DNA of 64,000 nucleotides from Agromyces sp. NDB4Y10 (GCF_001620055.1 NZ_LQGY01000004.1:81386-145385), one strand, 5' to 3'; counted from the first letter of the stretch, positions 45,133-56,446 are shown. Program-made: numbers and translations. The notes: generated by a model from the sequence alone, not told the origin.

Positions 45133-46332
45133 GTGAGCAACTCGACGAACCGCGCCACGCTCATCGTCGACGGCATCCTCGCCGCCCTGTTCTTCGCGGT
45201 GTGCGTGCTCTACGCGTTCGTCGGCGGGTGGCCCGACGTGGTGGTCGTCGTCCTGTTCTCGGCGGCGCTCGCGATCCGGCGCGCCGCGCCGGGCGTATCG
45301 CTCGTGGTGGCGTGGGTCGCGGCGTGCGCGCAGATGCTCATGCTGCGCGAGCTGCAGCCGGCGGATGCCGCGGTGTTCGTCGTGGTCTACTCGACCGCGG
45401 CGCACGGCTCGAAGGCGGTGCGCTGGTGGGGTCTCGGCTCGGCCGGGGCGGGCGCGGTCATCGCGTCGGCGTACCTCTCGGTGGTGATGCCGCTGGTCAA
45501 CGGGGTGGGCATCGCCCCGACCACCGACGCGATCGGCCGCATCACATGGTCCGCGCTGCTCTTCGGCGCCGCGATCACTGGGCTGGTCCTGGCGTGGACG
45601 ATCGGCCTCCTCGCGCGCACGGTCCGCGATTCCCGCGAGCAGCGCCGCCGGGCAGAGCTCGACCGGCGCGAGCGGGAGCACGCGGAGTACCGCTACGTGG
45701 TCGAGCAGGAGCGCACGCGCATCGCGCGCGACATGCACGACGTCGTGGCGCATTCGCTCGCGGTGGTGATCGCGCAGGCCGACGGCGCGCGGTTCGCGGC
45801 CCGCACCCGCCCCGAGGCCGCGATGGATGCGCTGGAGACGATCTCGGGGGTCGCGCGGGGCGCGCTGGGCGATGTGCGGCTGCTGCTCGGCGAGCTCCGG
45901 CATCGCGAGGGCGAGTCGCCGCAGCCGGCGCTCGACGACCTCGACGACCTCCTCGAGCAGGTGCGCGGGGCGGGGCTCGACGTGCGTCGCACCGAACGCG
46001 GCGAGCGCGTGCCGCTCGGCGCGGGGCACCAGATCGCGGTGTACCGCATCGTGCAGGAGGGTCTCACGAACGCGCTCCGGCACGGCGACACCGCGCAGCC
46101 GGTCGACCTCGCCTTCGACTGGAGCCCGGAGGGCGTGGACGTGCAGGTCGAGAACGCGGTGACGGATGCCGCGCACCCCGGCACCGGTGACGAGACCGGT
46201 CCGGGCCCGAGGCACGGCATCCCGGGCATGCGCGAGCGGGCGGAGCTCGCGGGCGGCACGTTCGCCGCCGAGTCCCTCGAGGACGGTCGGTTCCGCATCA
46301 CGGCCCGCATCCCCGCGCAGGCCGCGTCGTGA
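45133..46332 (+). CDS. Sensor histidine kinase, HisKA_3 type
   Basis: The 399-residue kinase has five or so membrane helices in the first 165 residues with short loops, a basic coiled linker ([20 protein letters not shown]), the DHp motif [18 protein letters not shown] with His202, and a HATPase domain (about 300-395) with [15 protein letters not shown] and [15 protein letters not shown]. This layout is the common actinobacterial NarL-family sensor of envelope signals. The GTG is preferred over an upstream in-frame start because of the -10 box at 45121. It overlaps the regulator gene by 4 bases. Confidence 0.92.
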   Translation: MSNSTNRATLIVDGILAALFFAVCVLYAFVGGWPDVVVVVLFSAALAIRRAAPGVSLVVAWVAACAQMLMLRELQPADAAVFVVVYSTAAHGSKAVRWWGLGSAGAGAVIASAYLSVVMPLVNGVGIAPTTDAIGRITWSALLFGAAITGLVLAWTIGLLARTVRDSREQRRRAELDRREREHAEYRYVVEQERTRIARDMHDVVAHSLAVVIAQADGARFAARTRPEAAMDALETISGVARGALGDVRLLLGELRHREGESPQPALDDLDDLLEQVRGAGLDVRRTERGERVPLGAGHQIAVYRIVQEGLTNALRHGDTAQPVDLAFDWSPEGVDVQVENAVTDAAHPGTGDETGPGPRHGIPGMRERAELAGGTFAAESLEDGRFRITARIPAQAAS

Positions 46333-46997
46333 GCGCCATCCGCGTCGCCCTCGTCGACGACCAGGCGCTGTTCCGCGCCGGCATCCGCATGCTCGTCGAG
46401 TCGCAGCCCGACCTGGTCTTCGCGGGCGACGCCGCCGACGGCCGGGCGGCGATCGCCCTCGCGGAGCGCAGCCGCCCCGACGTCATGCTCATGGACGTGC
46501 GGATGCCGCAGCTCGACGGGATCGCGGCCACCGAGCGCATCCTCGCCGATGCCGAGCGCGACGGCCGCGTGCCGCCTCGCATCCTCGTGCTCACGACGTT
46601 CGACCTCGACGAGAACGCGGCGCGCGCCATCCGTGCCGGGGCGAGCGGATTCGTGCTGAAGGACGCCGAGCCGGAGTTCCTGCTCGCGTCGATCCGCACG
46701 GTGCACCGCGGCAACGCGGTGATCGCCGCGAACGCGACCCGGGAACTCATCGCGAGCGCGTCGCGGGCGAGCGGGCGACGGCCCGCACCGGCGGCGTGGT
46801 CGGAGCTGACGGCGCGCGAGCGCGACATCTTCCGCCTCGCGGCCAAGGGGCTCTCGAACGCTGAGATCGCGGCATCCGAGTACCTCGGCGAGGCGACCGT
46901 GAAGACGCACCTGAGCCGCGTGCTCGGCAAGCTCGGCCTCCGCGACCGCGTGCAGCTCGTCGTGTTCGCGTACGAGCACGACCTGCCGGTCGACTGA
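46329..46997 (+). CDS. Response regulator, NarL/LuxR type
   Basis: A 222-residue partner of the kinase. The receiver (about 1-125) has [12 protein letters not shown], acceptor Asp in [16 protein letters not shown] (near 55) and Lys in [13 protein letters not shown]; the LuxR helix-turn-helix (about 155-215) reads [37 protein letters not shown] overlaps the kinase stop. The next genes, an ABC ATPase and FtsX-type permease on the same strand 91 bases on, are the likely target. Confidence 0.93.
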   Translation: MSAIRVALVDDQALFRAGIRMLVESQPDLVFAGDAADGRAAIALAERSRPDVMLMDVRMPQLDGIAATERILADAERDGRVPPRILVLTTFDLDENAARAIRAGASGFVLKDAEPEFLLASIRTVHRGNAVIAANATRELIASASRASGRRPAPAAWSELTARERDIFRLAAKGLSNAEIAASEYLGEATVKTHLSRVLGKLGLRDRVQLVVFAYEHDLPVD

Positions 46998-47088
46998 CGT
47001 CCCGGCCCCGAAGGTCACCCGAGCGGATGACGCGGGCGAGCCGATCGGCGGACGCGTGCGTCCCGGTCCCGTCCATAGCGTCAGAGGC

Positions 47089-47850
47089 ATGCAGATCCAA
47101 CCCTCAGACCTCGGACTCGTCGCCCGCGTCGCCGGACTCGGCAAGCGATACGGCTCCGGTTCGGGCGCCGTCACCGCGCTCGACGACGTGTCGCTCGGCC
47201 TCCGCCGCGGCGAGTTCACCGCCGTCATGGGCCCGTCGGGCTCGGGCAAGTCCACCCTGATGCACATCATGGCCGGCCTCGACTCGCCGACGTCGGGTCG
47301 CGCCTGGCTCGGCGACACCGACATCACCGAGCTTCCGGATGCCGCGCTCACGGTCCTCCGCCGTCGCCGCGTGGGCTTCGTGTTCCAGTCCTTCAACCTG
47401 GTGCCGACGCTCGACGTGGAGGGCAACGTGCTGCTGCCCTTCGAACTGGACGGACGGACGCCGTCACGTGACGAGCGCGCCGTGATCGACGGGCTCCTCG
47501 ATCGGCTCGGGCTCGCCTCCCGGCTCCGCCACCGGCCGCATGAGCTCTCGGGCGGGCAGCAGCAGCGCGTCGCGATCGCGCGGGCCCTCGCGACGCGGCC
47601 CGACCTCGTGTTCGCCGACGAGCCGACCGGCAACCTCGACTCGCGCACCGGCCGCGAGGTGCTCGCGATCCTCGCCGAGGCGAGCCGGGACTCGGGCCAG
47701 TCGATCGCGATGGTCACGCACGACCCGGTGGCCGCCAGCCACGCCGACCGCATCCTCTACCTCGCCGACGGCCGCATCGTGCGCGATGCGACGCGTTCGA
47801 CGCCCGAGGAGATCGCGACGTACATGCTCGCCATGGAGGCCGCCGCGTGA
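47089..47850 (+). CDS. ABC transporter ATP-binding protein, LolD/MacB type
   Basis: The 253-residue ATPase has Walker [18 protein letters not shown] (about 45-61), [24 protein letters not shown], signature [19 protein letters not shown], Walker [14 protein letters not shown] and switch MVTHD. These features mark the LolD/MacB/BceA group that works with FtsX-type permeases. ATG at 47089 was chosen; an upstream in-frame start adds an unlikely tail. It overlaps the permease gene by 4 bases. Confidence 0.94.
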   Translation: MQIQPSDLGLVARVAGLGKRYGSGSGAVTALDDVSLGLRRGEFTAVMGPSGSGKSTLMHIMAGLDSPTSGRAWLGDTDITELPDAALTVLRRRRVGFVFQSFNLVPTLDVEGNVLLPFELDGRTPSRDERAVIDGLLDRLGLASRLRHRPHELSGGQQQRVAIARALATRPDLVFADEPTGNLDSRTGREVLAILAEASRDSGQSIAMVTHDPVAASHADRILYLADGRIVRDATRSTPEEIATYMLAMEAAA

Positions 47851-49247
47851 ACCGCCTGAACCTCGCCGACCAGTGGCCCACGTTCACCGTCGCGACGCTC
47901 GCGTCGGCGTTCGGGGCGATGCTGCTGCAGGTCACCGGGCTGCTCGGCGCCTCGATCCGCGCGGACGACACGGCCGCGTCATCCGGTACCGCCATGCTCA
48001 TGCTCGCGATCACCGCCTGGGTGTTCATCGTCATCGCCGTGTACGTGGGCGCCATCGTGACGTCGAACACGGTGGCGACCGTGGTGGCGGGGCGCACCCG
48101 TCTCATCGCCCTGCTGCGGCTCGTGGGGGCCTCGGCCCGGTCGCAGCGTGCCGCGATCGCCCGCGAGGGGCTCGTGGTCGGCACCGCGGGAGCGGTCGCG
48201 GGCGTGCTCGTGGGGTCGTTCGCCGCGTGGGGCCTCGGCCGCTGGGCGGTCGTCGCGGACGTGATCCCGGACACCCCGTACGACTGGGTCAACGTCTGGG
48301 TCGCGCCGCCCGCCGCGGTGGTCGCGCTCACGACGTGGCTCGCGGCCTGGGTCGGGTCGCGGCGCGTGCTGTCGGTGCGTCCGGCCGAGGCGCTCGGCGG
48401 GGCGAACGAGTCCTCGCATGACGAGCTCCGCACGCGCCGCGGCCGGAACGCGACCGCGATCACCCTCACCGTCGCGGGGGTCGCCCTGCTCGCGCTCGGC
48501 GTCCTCGCCGGTCTCGTCACCCCGCTCGGGGTGTTCATCGGGCTCATCGGCGGCATCCTCTCGTTCACCGGGATCGTGCTCGGCGCGCACGTCGTCATGC
48601 CGCCCGTGCTGCGCGCGGTGGGCCGGCTGCTCGGCCGGTCGCCGTCGGCGCGGCTCGCCGCCGAGAACGCGGTCCGCAATCCCGAGCGGAGTTCGCGCAT
48701 GACGATCGGCCTCGTCATCGGCGTGACGCTCGTGACGATGTTCGCCGTCGCGATGGAGTCGTACCGCGTCCTGATGATCGAGTCGGTCGCGGACCGGCCC
48801 GAACTGGTCGCGGGCATCCAGGCGATGGTGGATGCCACGGTCGCGGTCTTCAGCGTCCTCATCGGCTTCAGCGCGCTCATCGCCGCGATCGGCCTGGTGA
48901 ACACGCTGTCGCTGAGCGTCCTGCAGCGTGGCCGCGAACTGGGCCTGCTGCGCGCGCTCGGCTTCGAGCGCCGGCAGCTGCGGGCCATGGTCGTCGCGGA
49001 GGCGGCGGCGCTCACGGCCGCCGCGACGGTGGTGGGCGTCGCGCTGGGGGTGGCGTACGGCTGGGCCGGCGCCCAGTCGCTGCTCGGCGGGGCGACGGGG
49101 CAGCCGCTGCTCATCGCGCCGGTCATGCCCTGGCCGGTGCTCGGCCTGGTGGTCGTCGCGGCGGTCGTGCTCACGATCATCGCGTCGGTCGCGCCCGCGC
49201 GACGTGCCGCTCGCGTCTCCCCGGTGGAGGCGCTCGCGGTCGGCTGA
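47847..49247 (+). CDS. ABC transporter permease, FtsX-like domains
   Basis: The 466-residue permease has two FtsX-like units (about 55-185 and 325-460) separated by another pair of helices and a charged loop (SSHDELRTRRGRN). VNTLSLSVLQRGRELGLLRALGFERRQLRAMVVAEA is the diagnostic coupling region. It lacks a large extracellular MacB-type domain. With the ATPase and the two-component system upstream it forms a module of the kind used for antimicrobial-peptide or envelope-stress export; the substrate is unknown. Confidence 0.92.
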   Translation: MNRLNLADQWPTFTVATLASAFGAMLLQVTGLLGASIRADDTAASSGTAMLMLAITAWVFIVIAVYVGAIVTSNTVATVVAGRTRLIALLRLVGASARSQRAAIAREGLVVGTAGAVAGVLVGSFAAWGLGRWAVVADVIPDTPYDWVNVWVAPPAAVVALTTWLAAWVGSRRVLSVRPAEALGGANESSHDELRTRRGRNATAITLTVAGVALLALGVLAGLVTPLGVFIGLIGGILSFTGIVLGAHVVMPPVLRAVGRLLGRSPSARLAAENAVRNPERSSRMTIGLVIGVTLVTMFAVAMESYRVLMIESVADRPELVAGIQAMVDATVAVFSVLIGFSALIAAIGLVNTLSLSVLQRGRELGLLRALGFERRQLRAMVVAEAAALTAAATVVGVALGVAYGWAGAQSLLGGATGQPLLIAPVMPWPVLGLVVVAAVVLTIIASVAPARRAARVSPVEALAVG

Positions 49248-49350
49248 GCGAGAGGGTCGGATGCCGGGTCCTGGGGGCGGCATCCGACCCCTGCCGCGCG
49301 TCCGCGTGCCGCGGCCCGTCACGGGGCTGCGGCTCCGGGCGCGCTGGTGT

Positions 49351-49356
49351 TAGCCT
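49351..49356 (+). promoter_or_regulatory. -10 box (TAGCCT) of the leuA leader transcript
   Basis: TAGCCT ends 6 bases before the GTG of the leader peptide, so the transcript would start on the leader's start codon. Confidence 0.55.
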
Positions 49357-49362
49357 TGTCGC

Positions 49363-51251
<1,889 letters not shown>

Positions 51252-51264
51252 GCCACCGGTTCGA

Positions 51265-51297
51265 GCGGGCGGGCGCGGCATCCGTCGCCCCGCCCGC
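51265..51297. terminator. Bidirectional terminator between leuA and the TRIC gene
   Basis: GCGGGCGGG (51265-51273) pairs perfectly with CCCGCCCGC (51289-51297) around 15 bases, 13 bases after the leuA stop and 18 bases from the stop of the facing gene. Confidence 0.7.
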
Positions 51298-51314
51298 ACT
51301 CGGGTGCTCGGAGC

Positions 51315-51974
51315 TCAGCGGCGGCGCCACACCCGCCAGCTCGCGATCGCGCGCTGCTCGGGAAGGCTCCAGCCGAAGCGCACCGACCCGAGGCGGATGA
51401 CGGTCGTGACGATGACGCACGCGATCGCGGCGACCGTGATGTTCGCGCCGAGGGCGACGAGCACGACGATGAGCACGGTCCCGGCTCCGGCAGCGACCGC
51501 GTAGAGCGACCCGACGTGCATGAGCGCGATCGGCAGGTTGAGCGACACGTCGCGGAGGATCGACCCGCCGACCGCGGAGACCACGCCCACGAAGACCGCG
51601 GGCACCTCGGGCACGCCGGAGGCGAGCGCCTTGCTCGTGCCGATCGCGGCGAACAGGCCGATGGTCACCGCGTCGAGCGCGATGATGAGCGGGTTCAGCC
51701 GGGTGAACAGGCGCAGCAGCGCCATCCCGAGCAGCGCGGCGAGCGTGGCGACGACGAGGTACCAATTGCTCTGCATGGCCGCGGGCAGCTGGTTCAGCAG
51801 GACGTCGCGGAGGAGACCGCCGCCGAGCCCGACCAGGATGCCGATGAGGGCGACCCCGAGCAGGTCGAGCCGGCGGTCCTTCAGGCGCCCGGCGAACATC
51901 GCGCCCTGCAGGGCGCCCACGCCGACGGCGGCGAGGTCCGTCCAGAGCGGGATCTCGAACGCGGCCACGTTCAC
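51315..51974 (-). CDS. TRIC-family (UPF0126) cation channel protein
   Basis: The 219-residue membrane protein has seven hydrophobic helices in two related halves: GALQGAMFAGRLKDRRLDLLGVALIGILVGLGGGLLRDVLL, and ALDAVTIGLFAAIGTSKALA with VGVVSAVGGSILRDVSL. The GGGxLRD and GGSILRD motifs are diagnostic of the family, whose members form trimeric potassium-permeable channels in other organisms. Ion choice here is inferred. Its start overlaps the stop of the upstream gene (51971) by 4 bases. Confidence 0.9.
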   Translation of the reverse strand: MNVAAFEIPLWTDLAAVGVGALQGAMFAGRLKDRRLDLLGVALIGILVGLGGGLLRDVLLNQLPAAMQSNWYLVVATLAALLGMALLRLFTRLNPLIIALDAVTIGLFAAIGTSKALASGVPEVPAVFVGVVSAVGGSILRDVSLNLPIALMHVGSLYAVAAGAGTVLIVVLVALGANITVAAIACVIVTTVIRLGSVRFGWSLPEQRAIASWRVWRRR

Positions 51975-52771
51975 GATGCGGCACCGTCGCGCCCGTGCGG
52001 GGCGTCGGATGCGCCGTCGGCGACCGCCGCGAGGTACTGCTCGAACGTGATCCGCCCGTACGGCTCACCCGGGACCAAGTTGGCACCCGACGCGAACGCC
52101 GCGAAGCGCGTGCCGGGAAGACGGAACGGCACGGTCGGGCGCCGGGAGCCGCGCGCCGCGATGTAGGCCCGGGCGAGGTCGCGCGCGGTGCGCACCTCAG
52201 GGCCGCCGATGTCGGGCACGAGCCCCGCGGCATCCGTTTCGACCACCTCGACCAGGCGCCGGGCGACGTCGACCGCGTCGATCGGTTGGAACGAGAACGA
52301 CGGCGCGAACACCACGGGGGAGAAGCGCTGCACCGCGAAGAGCGACGCGACGAGGTCGTGGAACTGCGTCGCTCGGAGGATCGCCCAGCGCAGCCGCGAT
52401 TCCGCCACGAGGCGCTCCGAGGCGCGCTTGCCGCCGTAGTAGCCGAGCGGGATGCGATCGATGCCGACGATGGACTGGTAGATCAGGCGCGGCCGGCCGG
52501 AGCGCTCGGCGAGGCGCACGAGGTTGCGCGTGAGCTCGGTGTCGTCGCGCAGGTTCGTCGCCAGGTGGAGCACGGCGCCGACCCCCTCGAGTGCCGCTTC
52601 GACGCCCTCGCCCGTCTCGAGGTCGCCGCGCACCGTGCCGGGCGCGCCGCTGCGGCTGAGCACTCGCACGTCGAATCCGCGGGCGGTGAGCTGCGGGACG
52701 ACGGCGCGACCGAGCGTGCCGGTCCCGCCGGTGACGAGGATGGGAGCGGACGTCGAGGTCACCCGACCCAT
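51971..52771 (-). CDS. NAD(P)-binding protein, NmrA/atypical SDR type
   Basis: The 266-residue Rossmann protein has [30 protein letters not shown] (GxxGxxG, about 12-40), [11 protein letters not shown] and [29 protein letters not shown], as in NmrA-like and complex I NDUFA9-like atypical SDR proteins. The YxxxK-type motif is YYGGK. The substrate is unknown. The ATG at 52771 was chosen; a GTG three codons later is possible. It is divergent from recO (82 bases apart). Confidence 0.85.
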   Translation of the reverse strand: MGRVTSTSAPILVTGGTGTLGRAVVPQLTARGFDVRVLSRSGAPGTVRGDLETGEGVEAALEGVGAVLHLATNLRDDTELTRNLVRLAERSGRPRLIYQSIVGIDRIPLGYYGGKRASERLVAESRLRWAILRATQFHDLVASLFAVQRFSPVVFAPSFSFQPIDAVDVARRLVEVVETDAAGLVPDIGGPEVRTARDLARAYIAARGSRRPTVPFRLPGTRFAAFASGANLVPGEPYGRITFEQYLAAVADGASDAPHGRDGAAS

Positions 52772-52853
52772 TCTGCCGTCCGGCGCGACCCGATGCGCCG
52801 GGTTGCGGCGACGACACGGCGCCGACCTCGGCGGTCGGTGGGAGAATCGACGG

Positions 52854-53591
52854 GTGCCCGTGTACCGAGATGACGCCGTCGTGCTGCGCACCCACAAGCT
52901 GGGCGAAGCCGACCGCATCGTCACGCTGCTCACGCGGCGGCACGGCAAGGTGCGCGCCGTCGCCCGCGGGGTGCGGCGCACCGCGTCGAAGTTCGGGTCG
53001 CGGCTCGAGCCGTTCATGGTCGCCGACCTGCAGTTGTACGAGGGCCGCACGCTCGACGTGATCACCCAGGCCGAGACGATCGGCTCGTACGGCGCCGAGA
53101 TCGTCGACGACTACGAGGCCTATACTGCCGCGAACGCGATGGTCGAGACCGCCGACCGCGTCACCGAGGCCGAGGGTTCGACGCAGCAGTACCTGCTGCT
53201 CGTCGGTGCGCTGCGTTCGCTCTCGCGGCGCGAACACGGGCCGGCGCTCACCCTCGACTCGTACCTGCTGCGCGCGCTCGCGATCGCCGGCTGGGCGCCG
53301 AGCTTCGTCGACTGCGCCCGCTGCGGGCGCCCGGGCCCGCACACCTCGGTCGTCGTGCAGCTTGGCGGGGTCGTGTGCGACGAGTGCGCACCGCCCGGCG
53401 CGCCCCGCGTCGCGCCCGCGACCGTCGACCTGCTCGGTGCGCTCCTCGCGGGCGACTGGGCGATGGCGGATGCCGCACCCGAACGAGATCGCGCCCAGGC
53501 GAGCGGCATCGTCGCGGCGTACACCCAATGGCATCTCGAGCGCGGCTTGCGCTCGCTCTCCCACGTCTCCCGAGGAGCGACCCCCCAGTGA
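52854..53591 (+). CDS. recO: DNA repair protein RecO
   Basis: RecO loads RecA on SSB-coated DNA with RecR in the RecFOR pathway. The 245 residues have an N-terminal OB fold ([41 protein letters not shown]) and a helical C-terminal part with a zinc site CARCG and CDEC (about 149-152 and 171-174). The GTG at 52854 gives the canonical N terminus; a second GTG lies two codons on. It overlaps uppS by 4 bases, the standard order. Confidence 0.95.
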   Translation: MPVYRDDAVVLRTHKLGEADRIVTLLTRRHGKVRAVARGVRRTASKFGSRLEPFMVADLQLYEGRTLDVITQAETIGSYGAEIVDDYEAYTAANAMVETADRVTEAEGSTQQYLLLVGALRSLSRREHGPALTLDSYLLRALAIAGWAPSFVDCARCGRPGPHTSVVVQLGGVVCDECAPPGAPRVAPATVDLLGALLAGDWAMADAAPERDRAQASGIVAAYTQWHLERGLRSLSHVSRGATPQ

Positions 53592-54403
53592 CCCCGAAGC
53601 CCTACACCCACAAGGATGCGGTGCCCTACCGCCCGCTCGACTGGACCGGGGTCCACCCGCCCGCGTTCCCGAAGGGTTCGGTGCCCGAGCACGTGGCGAT
53701 CGTCATGGACGGCAACGGCCGCTGGGCGAACCGCCAGGGCCTCACCCGCATCGAGGGGCACAAAGCCGGCGAGGCGGCGCTGCTCGACGTGGTCGCGGGC
53801 GCCATCCAGGCCGGGGTGAAGCACCTGTCGGTGTACGCGTTCTCGACCGAGAACTGGAAGCGGTCGCCCGACGAGGTGCGCTTCCTCATGGGCTACAACC
53901 GCGACGTGCTGCACCGGCGCCGCGACCAGCTCAACGAGTGGGGCGTGCGGATCCGGTGGGCCGGCCGGCGCCCGCGGCTGTGGCGCTCGGTCATCGACGA
54001 ACTGCAGCACGCCGAGCGGCTCACGGCCGGCAACGACACCATGACGCTCACCATGTGCGTCAACTACGGCGGGCGGAACGAGCTCGTCGACGCCGTCCGC
54101 TCGATCGCCGACGACGTGGCATCCGGTCGCCTGCGCCCCTCGGCGGTCACCGAGAAGCTCATCCAGAAGCGGCTCTACGTGCCCGACCTGCCCGACGTCG
54201 ACCTGTTCGTGCGGAGCTCGGGGGAGCAGCGCACCTCGAACTTCCTGCTGTGGCAGTCGGCCTACGCCGAGATGGTGTTCCTCGACACGCTCTGGCCCGA
54301 CTTCTCGCGCACCGACCTGTGGCACGCCATCGACCTCTACGCGTCGCGGAACCGCCGCTTCGGCGGGGCCGTCGACCGGCCGGCGGAGGACGTGGGCGCG
54401 TAG
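53588..54403 (+). CDS. uppS: Isoprenyl (polyprenyl diphosphate) synthase
   Basis: A cis-prenyltransferase of the undecaprenyl diphosphate synthase family, which supplies the lipid carrier for the cell wall. The 271 residues show [18 protein letters not shown] (catalytic Asp and P loop, about 35-52), [56 protein letters not shown] overlaps the recO stop (GTGA). It is the last gene of the conserved core block in this window. Confidence 0.95.
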   Translation: MTPKPYTHKDAVPYRPLDWTGVHPPAFPKGSVPEHVAIVMDGNGRWANRQGLTRIEGHKAGEAALLDVVAGAIQAGVKHLSVYAFSTENWKRSPDEVRFLMGYNRDVLHRRRDQLNEWGVRIRWAGRRPRLWRSVIDELQHAERLTAGNDTMTLTMCVNYGGRNELVDAVRSIADDVASGRLRPSAVTEKLIQKRLYVPDLPDVDLFVRSSGEQRTSNFLLWQSAYAEMVFLDTLWPDFSRTDLWHAIDLYASRNRRFGGAVDRPAEDVGA

Positions 54404-54607
54404 GGTCGTGCGGCGGTCAGCCTCGCCGGTTGCGACGTCGGTGTCGCGATTGCGGGGCGATCAGCGGGCAGGATTGCGGGCGGGTCTTCCGGGCAGGGGT
54501 GCTTCGCGCTGAACCGCGTTGTCACCGCGGGTCGCTCTTCGCCGCTAGGGACCGGCTATCGGGCGGCGAGCACTGGATGACGGATGCGCGAGGCCCGACG
54601 GCCGATC
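54404..54607. other. Intergenic stretch at the core/accessory boundary
   Basis: The 204 bases between the uppS stop and the first accessory gene hold no convincing gene, RNA or terminator. ATTGCGGGGCGATCAGCGGG near 54448 loosely resembles the TGAGGGATCG repeat of the following region and may be a decayed copy, but the match is weak. Confidence 0.4.
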
Positions 54608-54862
54608 TCAGCTCTCCGACTCATCCGGAATGGTCGGATACCGCCACGAGTGAATGACGTTCCACCACGCACGGACGGCAAGCCCGACGAACGCGAGCCA
54701 GAAGATCAGCTGGAGAGGCCACGGCATCGGACCGCTCCCGAGGGACATCAGGATCAGCGCTCCGGCGGCGAACACGTTGAACGTTGCGCCGACGGCACCG
54801 GTCGGGCCCCACGGGTTCAGCGTGTCGGACCACCCGAACCAGCGGCGCACCAGACCGATCAT
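54608..54862 (-). CDS. Small membrane protein, unknown function
   Basis: An 84-residue protein with two hydrophobic segments (about 24-45 and 47-68) and an N terminus rich in Arg/Trp (GLVRRWFGWSDTLNPWG). The C terminus is acidic (PDESES). Its ATG overlaps the stop of the upstream small gene by 4 bases, so the two form an operon. No family is recognised. Confidence 0.62.
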   Translation of the reverse strand: MIGLVRRWFGWSDTLNPWGPTGAVGATFNVFAAGALILMSLGSGPMPWPLQLIFWLAFVGLAVRAWWNVIHSWRYPTIPDESES

Positions 54863-55095
54863 GACGGGCCACTCGTCGCGAAACCGACCAGCGCCATGGC
54901 CAACCAGAACGCTGCGGTAGCGAACATGAAGAGGATGAGGACATCGGCAATGCGTTTGCCGACTCGTAGGCGCGAGGACTCAACGCCGCCGTTGATGATC
55001 CTGAGACGGTCGACCAACCAAGCGCGGACTGCTGCGGAGCCGATACCGACCATTCCCCACCAGAACGCGAGGAAGAACATGGCAGTCGTCGGCAT
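54859..55095 (-). CDS. Small membrane protein, unknown function
   Basis: A 78-residue protein with two hydrophobic segments (about 5-25 and 51-73) and a basic loop between them (VDRLRI, SSRLRVGKR). The ATG at 55095 was chosen because GAGGGAG lies 8 bases upstream; a GTG three codons earlier overlaps that site. It is the first gene of a two-gene operon with 54608-54862. No family is recognised. Confidence 0.6.
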   Translation of the reverse strand: MPTTAMFFLAFWWGMVGIGSAAVRAWLVDRLRIINGGVESSRLRVGKRIADVLILFMFATAAFWLAMALVGFATSGPS

Positions 55096-55208
55096 CCCGG
55101 TCACTCCCTCTCGATCACCAGTTCAGATCGGGCTACGAGGAGCCGCGGATGGAAGCGTATCGTCTCGATGAGTCGATCAAACCGCAGCCGTCCTTGATCG
55201 GTCATCTT

Positions 55209-55218
55209 TGAGGGATCG
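55209..55218 (+). repeat. Boundary repeat R1
   Basis: Exact core TGAGGGATCG, between two divergent genes (starts at 55095 and 55241). The right half departs from the consensus. Confidence 0.7.
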
Positions 55219-55228
55219 AGATCGGACA

Positions 55229-55234
55229 TAGGGT
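55229..55234 (+). promoter_or_regulatory. -10 box (TAGGGT) of the gene at 55241, leaderless
   Basis: TAGGGT ends 6 bases before the ATG, downstream of repeat R1, so the promoter belongs to the gene unit. Confidence 0.5.
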
Positions 55235-55240
55235 CGAGGA

Positions 55241-55543
55241 ATGAAAGAGGCGGCACCCTCAGCGCTCGGGGGCGTCAGCGTCTTCGCGCTGCTGGTAGTC
55301 CGGGGCCTGCTTCTTTGGATCGTCATCCCGGTCGGCTTCATCGCTTGGCTGCTCTTTGGCTGGGTCCTTGGCGTCGGAGCCGGTCAGTTCCTCGGGTGGG
55401 TCGACCTCAACCTGATCGCCGCACTACAGCGTGTCCTTGTCCACCGCGTCAACGGCGAGTGGCCAATGCCACGAGTCGCTTTCGTGCCCATTGCCAAGCT
55501 GCAATCCGTTCGTCATCGCGTTAGCGTGCTCGACCCCGTCTGA
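55241..55543 (+). CDS. Small membrane protein, unknown function
   Basis: A 100-residue protein with two or three hydrophobic segments (about 9-28 and 30-50, VSVFALLVVRGLLLWIVIPVG; WLLFGWVLGVGAG) and a more polar C-terminal half with VHRVNGEWPMPRVAFVP. No family is recognised. Its TGA stop (55541-55543) is also the start of TGAGGGTGTCGTCG, a partial copy of the boundary repeat. It sits alone between R1 and R2. Confidence 0.62.
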   Translation: MKEAAPSALGGVSVFALLVVRGLLLWIVIPVGFIAWLLFGWVLGVGAGQFLGWVDLNLIAALQRVLVHRVNGEWPMPRVAFVPIAKLQSVRHRVSVLDPV

Positions 55544-55555
55544 GGGTGTCGTCGT

Positions 55556-55565
55556 TGAGGGATTG
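55556..55565 (+). repeat. Boundary repeat R2
   Basis: TGAGGGATTG, 9 of 10 core bases, preceded by GT as GTTGAGGG. It lies between two convergent genes. A partial copy (TGAGGGTGTCGTC) starts 15 bases earlier. Confidence 0.6.
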
Positions 55566-55598
55566 CATCTGATCGCTGGTCCGCTCGGCTGATTCCGA

Positions 55599-55919
55599 CT
55601 AGCCGGTCGAATGCCCAGGACCACGCCCCTTCGGCCCGCCAGTGCCCTCGGCGGCGGCGGACCGCTGGCGGCGCCTCCGAGCCCAACCGACGAGCAGGAG
55701 CGCCCCGCCCGCGAGAGCAGTGGACGCGACGAGGTAGAACCAGTAGAAGTCGTTAATGACCGGGAACAGCAAACCGGCCGCGCCAGCGCCGACAAGGACA
55801 ATCAAGCCCATGGCGAACTCACCGGAAGCCGAGCGTAGCCGGAACAGGTCCCGTACACGGCCGATTGCGGGGCGTGAGGAATCCCTGCGCCGTCCTCGCG
55901 ATGCGATGTCCTCGGCCAT
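55599..55919 (-). CDS. Small membrane protein, unknown function
   Basis: A 106-residue protein with a basic N terminus (MAEDIASRGRRRDSSRP), two hydrophobic segments (about 35-55 and 58-80, AMGLIVLVGAGAAGLLFP and FYLVASTALAGGALLLVGWA) and an Arg/Gly-rich tail. The ATG at 55919 lies 6 bases after a TAGGGT box, so it looks leaderless. Single gene between R2 and R3. Confidence 0.65.
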   Translation of the reverse strand: MAEDIASRGRRRDSSRPAIGRVRDLFRLRSASGEFAMGLIVLVGAGAAGLLFPVINDFYWFYLVASTALAGGALLLVGWARRRRQRSAAAEGTGGPKGRGPGHSTG

Positions 55920-55925
55920 GCGCCG

Positions 55926-55931
55926 ACCCTA
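55926..55931 (-). promoter_or_regulatory. -10 box (TAGGGT) of the gene at 55919, leaderless
   Basis: On the minus strand TAGGGT ends 6 bases before the ATG, the same layout and same box as at 55229. Confidence 0.5.
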
Positions 55932-55969
55932 TCCGACAGGTCTCGGCAGATCCTTTTGGCACTGTTCGT

Positions 55970-55986
55970 TGAGGGGTCGCCGTGCG
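55970..55986 (+). repeat. Boundary repeat R3
   Basis: TGAGGGGTCGCCGTGCG matches the extended consensus with one change and one missing base. It lies between the gene starting at 55919 and that ending at 56027. GTT precedes GAGGGG. Confidence 0.68.
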
Positions 55987-56026
55987 GCGCGGACAGTCCC
56001 GGGTCGGCGCGGAACCGGGATCGCAT

Positions 56027-56446
56027 TCAGCGCCGACTTCTGCATACCCCGAAGGCGTCCTTGACGGCTGCCGCGATGCTCTGCCGCAGATCGAAATGGC
56101 CGGCACCCGTCTTCACGCGAAGCACGCGCGCTCTGAACAGTCCAGGAGACGTTGGCGCCATATCTCCGACGATGTAGGCGAGACCAATATCGACGTACTG
56201 CTCGAGCACCCGTCGAAGCTCGTCATCCGTGATCTCCTCATCGAAGTGGTTCAGCGAGAAGCCACCATCGACGTCAAGAGCGATCCACCTGTCTCCCGGG
56301 GTCCAGACAACTGCCCATCGTTCAGGTGCAGTAGTGCGCCTCATCCGAAGAAATCTGGCGCCGTTACGGATTCCGAGATCAGTGTTCACTCCGTCCTGTC
56401 GGGGCTGGAGTGCGCGCAGCGCCGCCTCAACCCTCGGGACCTCCAC
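56027..56446 (-). CDS. Hypothetical soluble protein
   Basis: A 139-residue protein without membrane segments or signal peptide. It contains RWAVVWTPGDRWIALDVDGGFSLNHFDEEITDDELRRVLEQYVDIGLAYI, an alpha/beta-like pattern, and a basic C terminus. No family is recognised. It starts with GTG behind GGAAGGG (8 bases). It is the only gene between R3 and R4 and one of the few soluble proteins in the array. Confidence 0.65.
   Translation of the reverse strand: MEVPRVEAALRALQPRQDGVNTDLGIRNGARFLRMRRTTAPERWAVVWTPGDRWIALDVDGGFSLNHFDEEITDDELRRVLEQYVDIGLAYIVGDMAPTSPGLFRARVLRVKTGAGHFDLRQSIAAAVKDAFGVCRSRR

Noticed and set aside
54337..54607. Small frames after uppS as extra genes
   Set aside because: They overlap uppS or lack start signals and recognisable composition.
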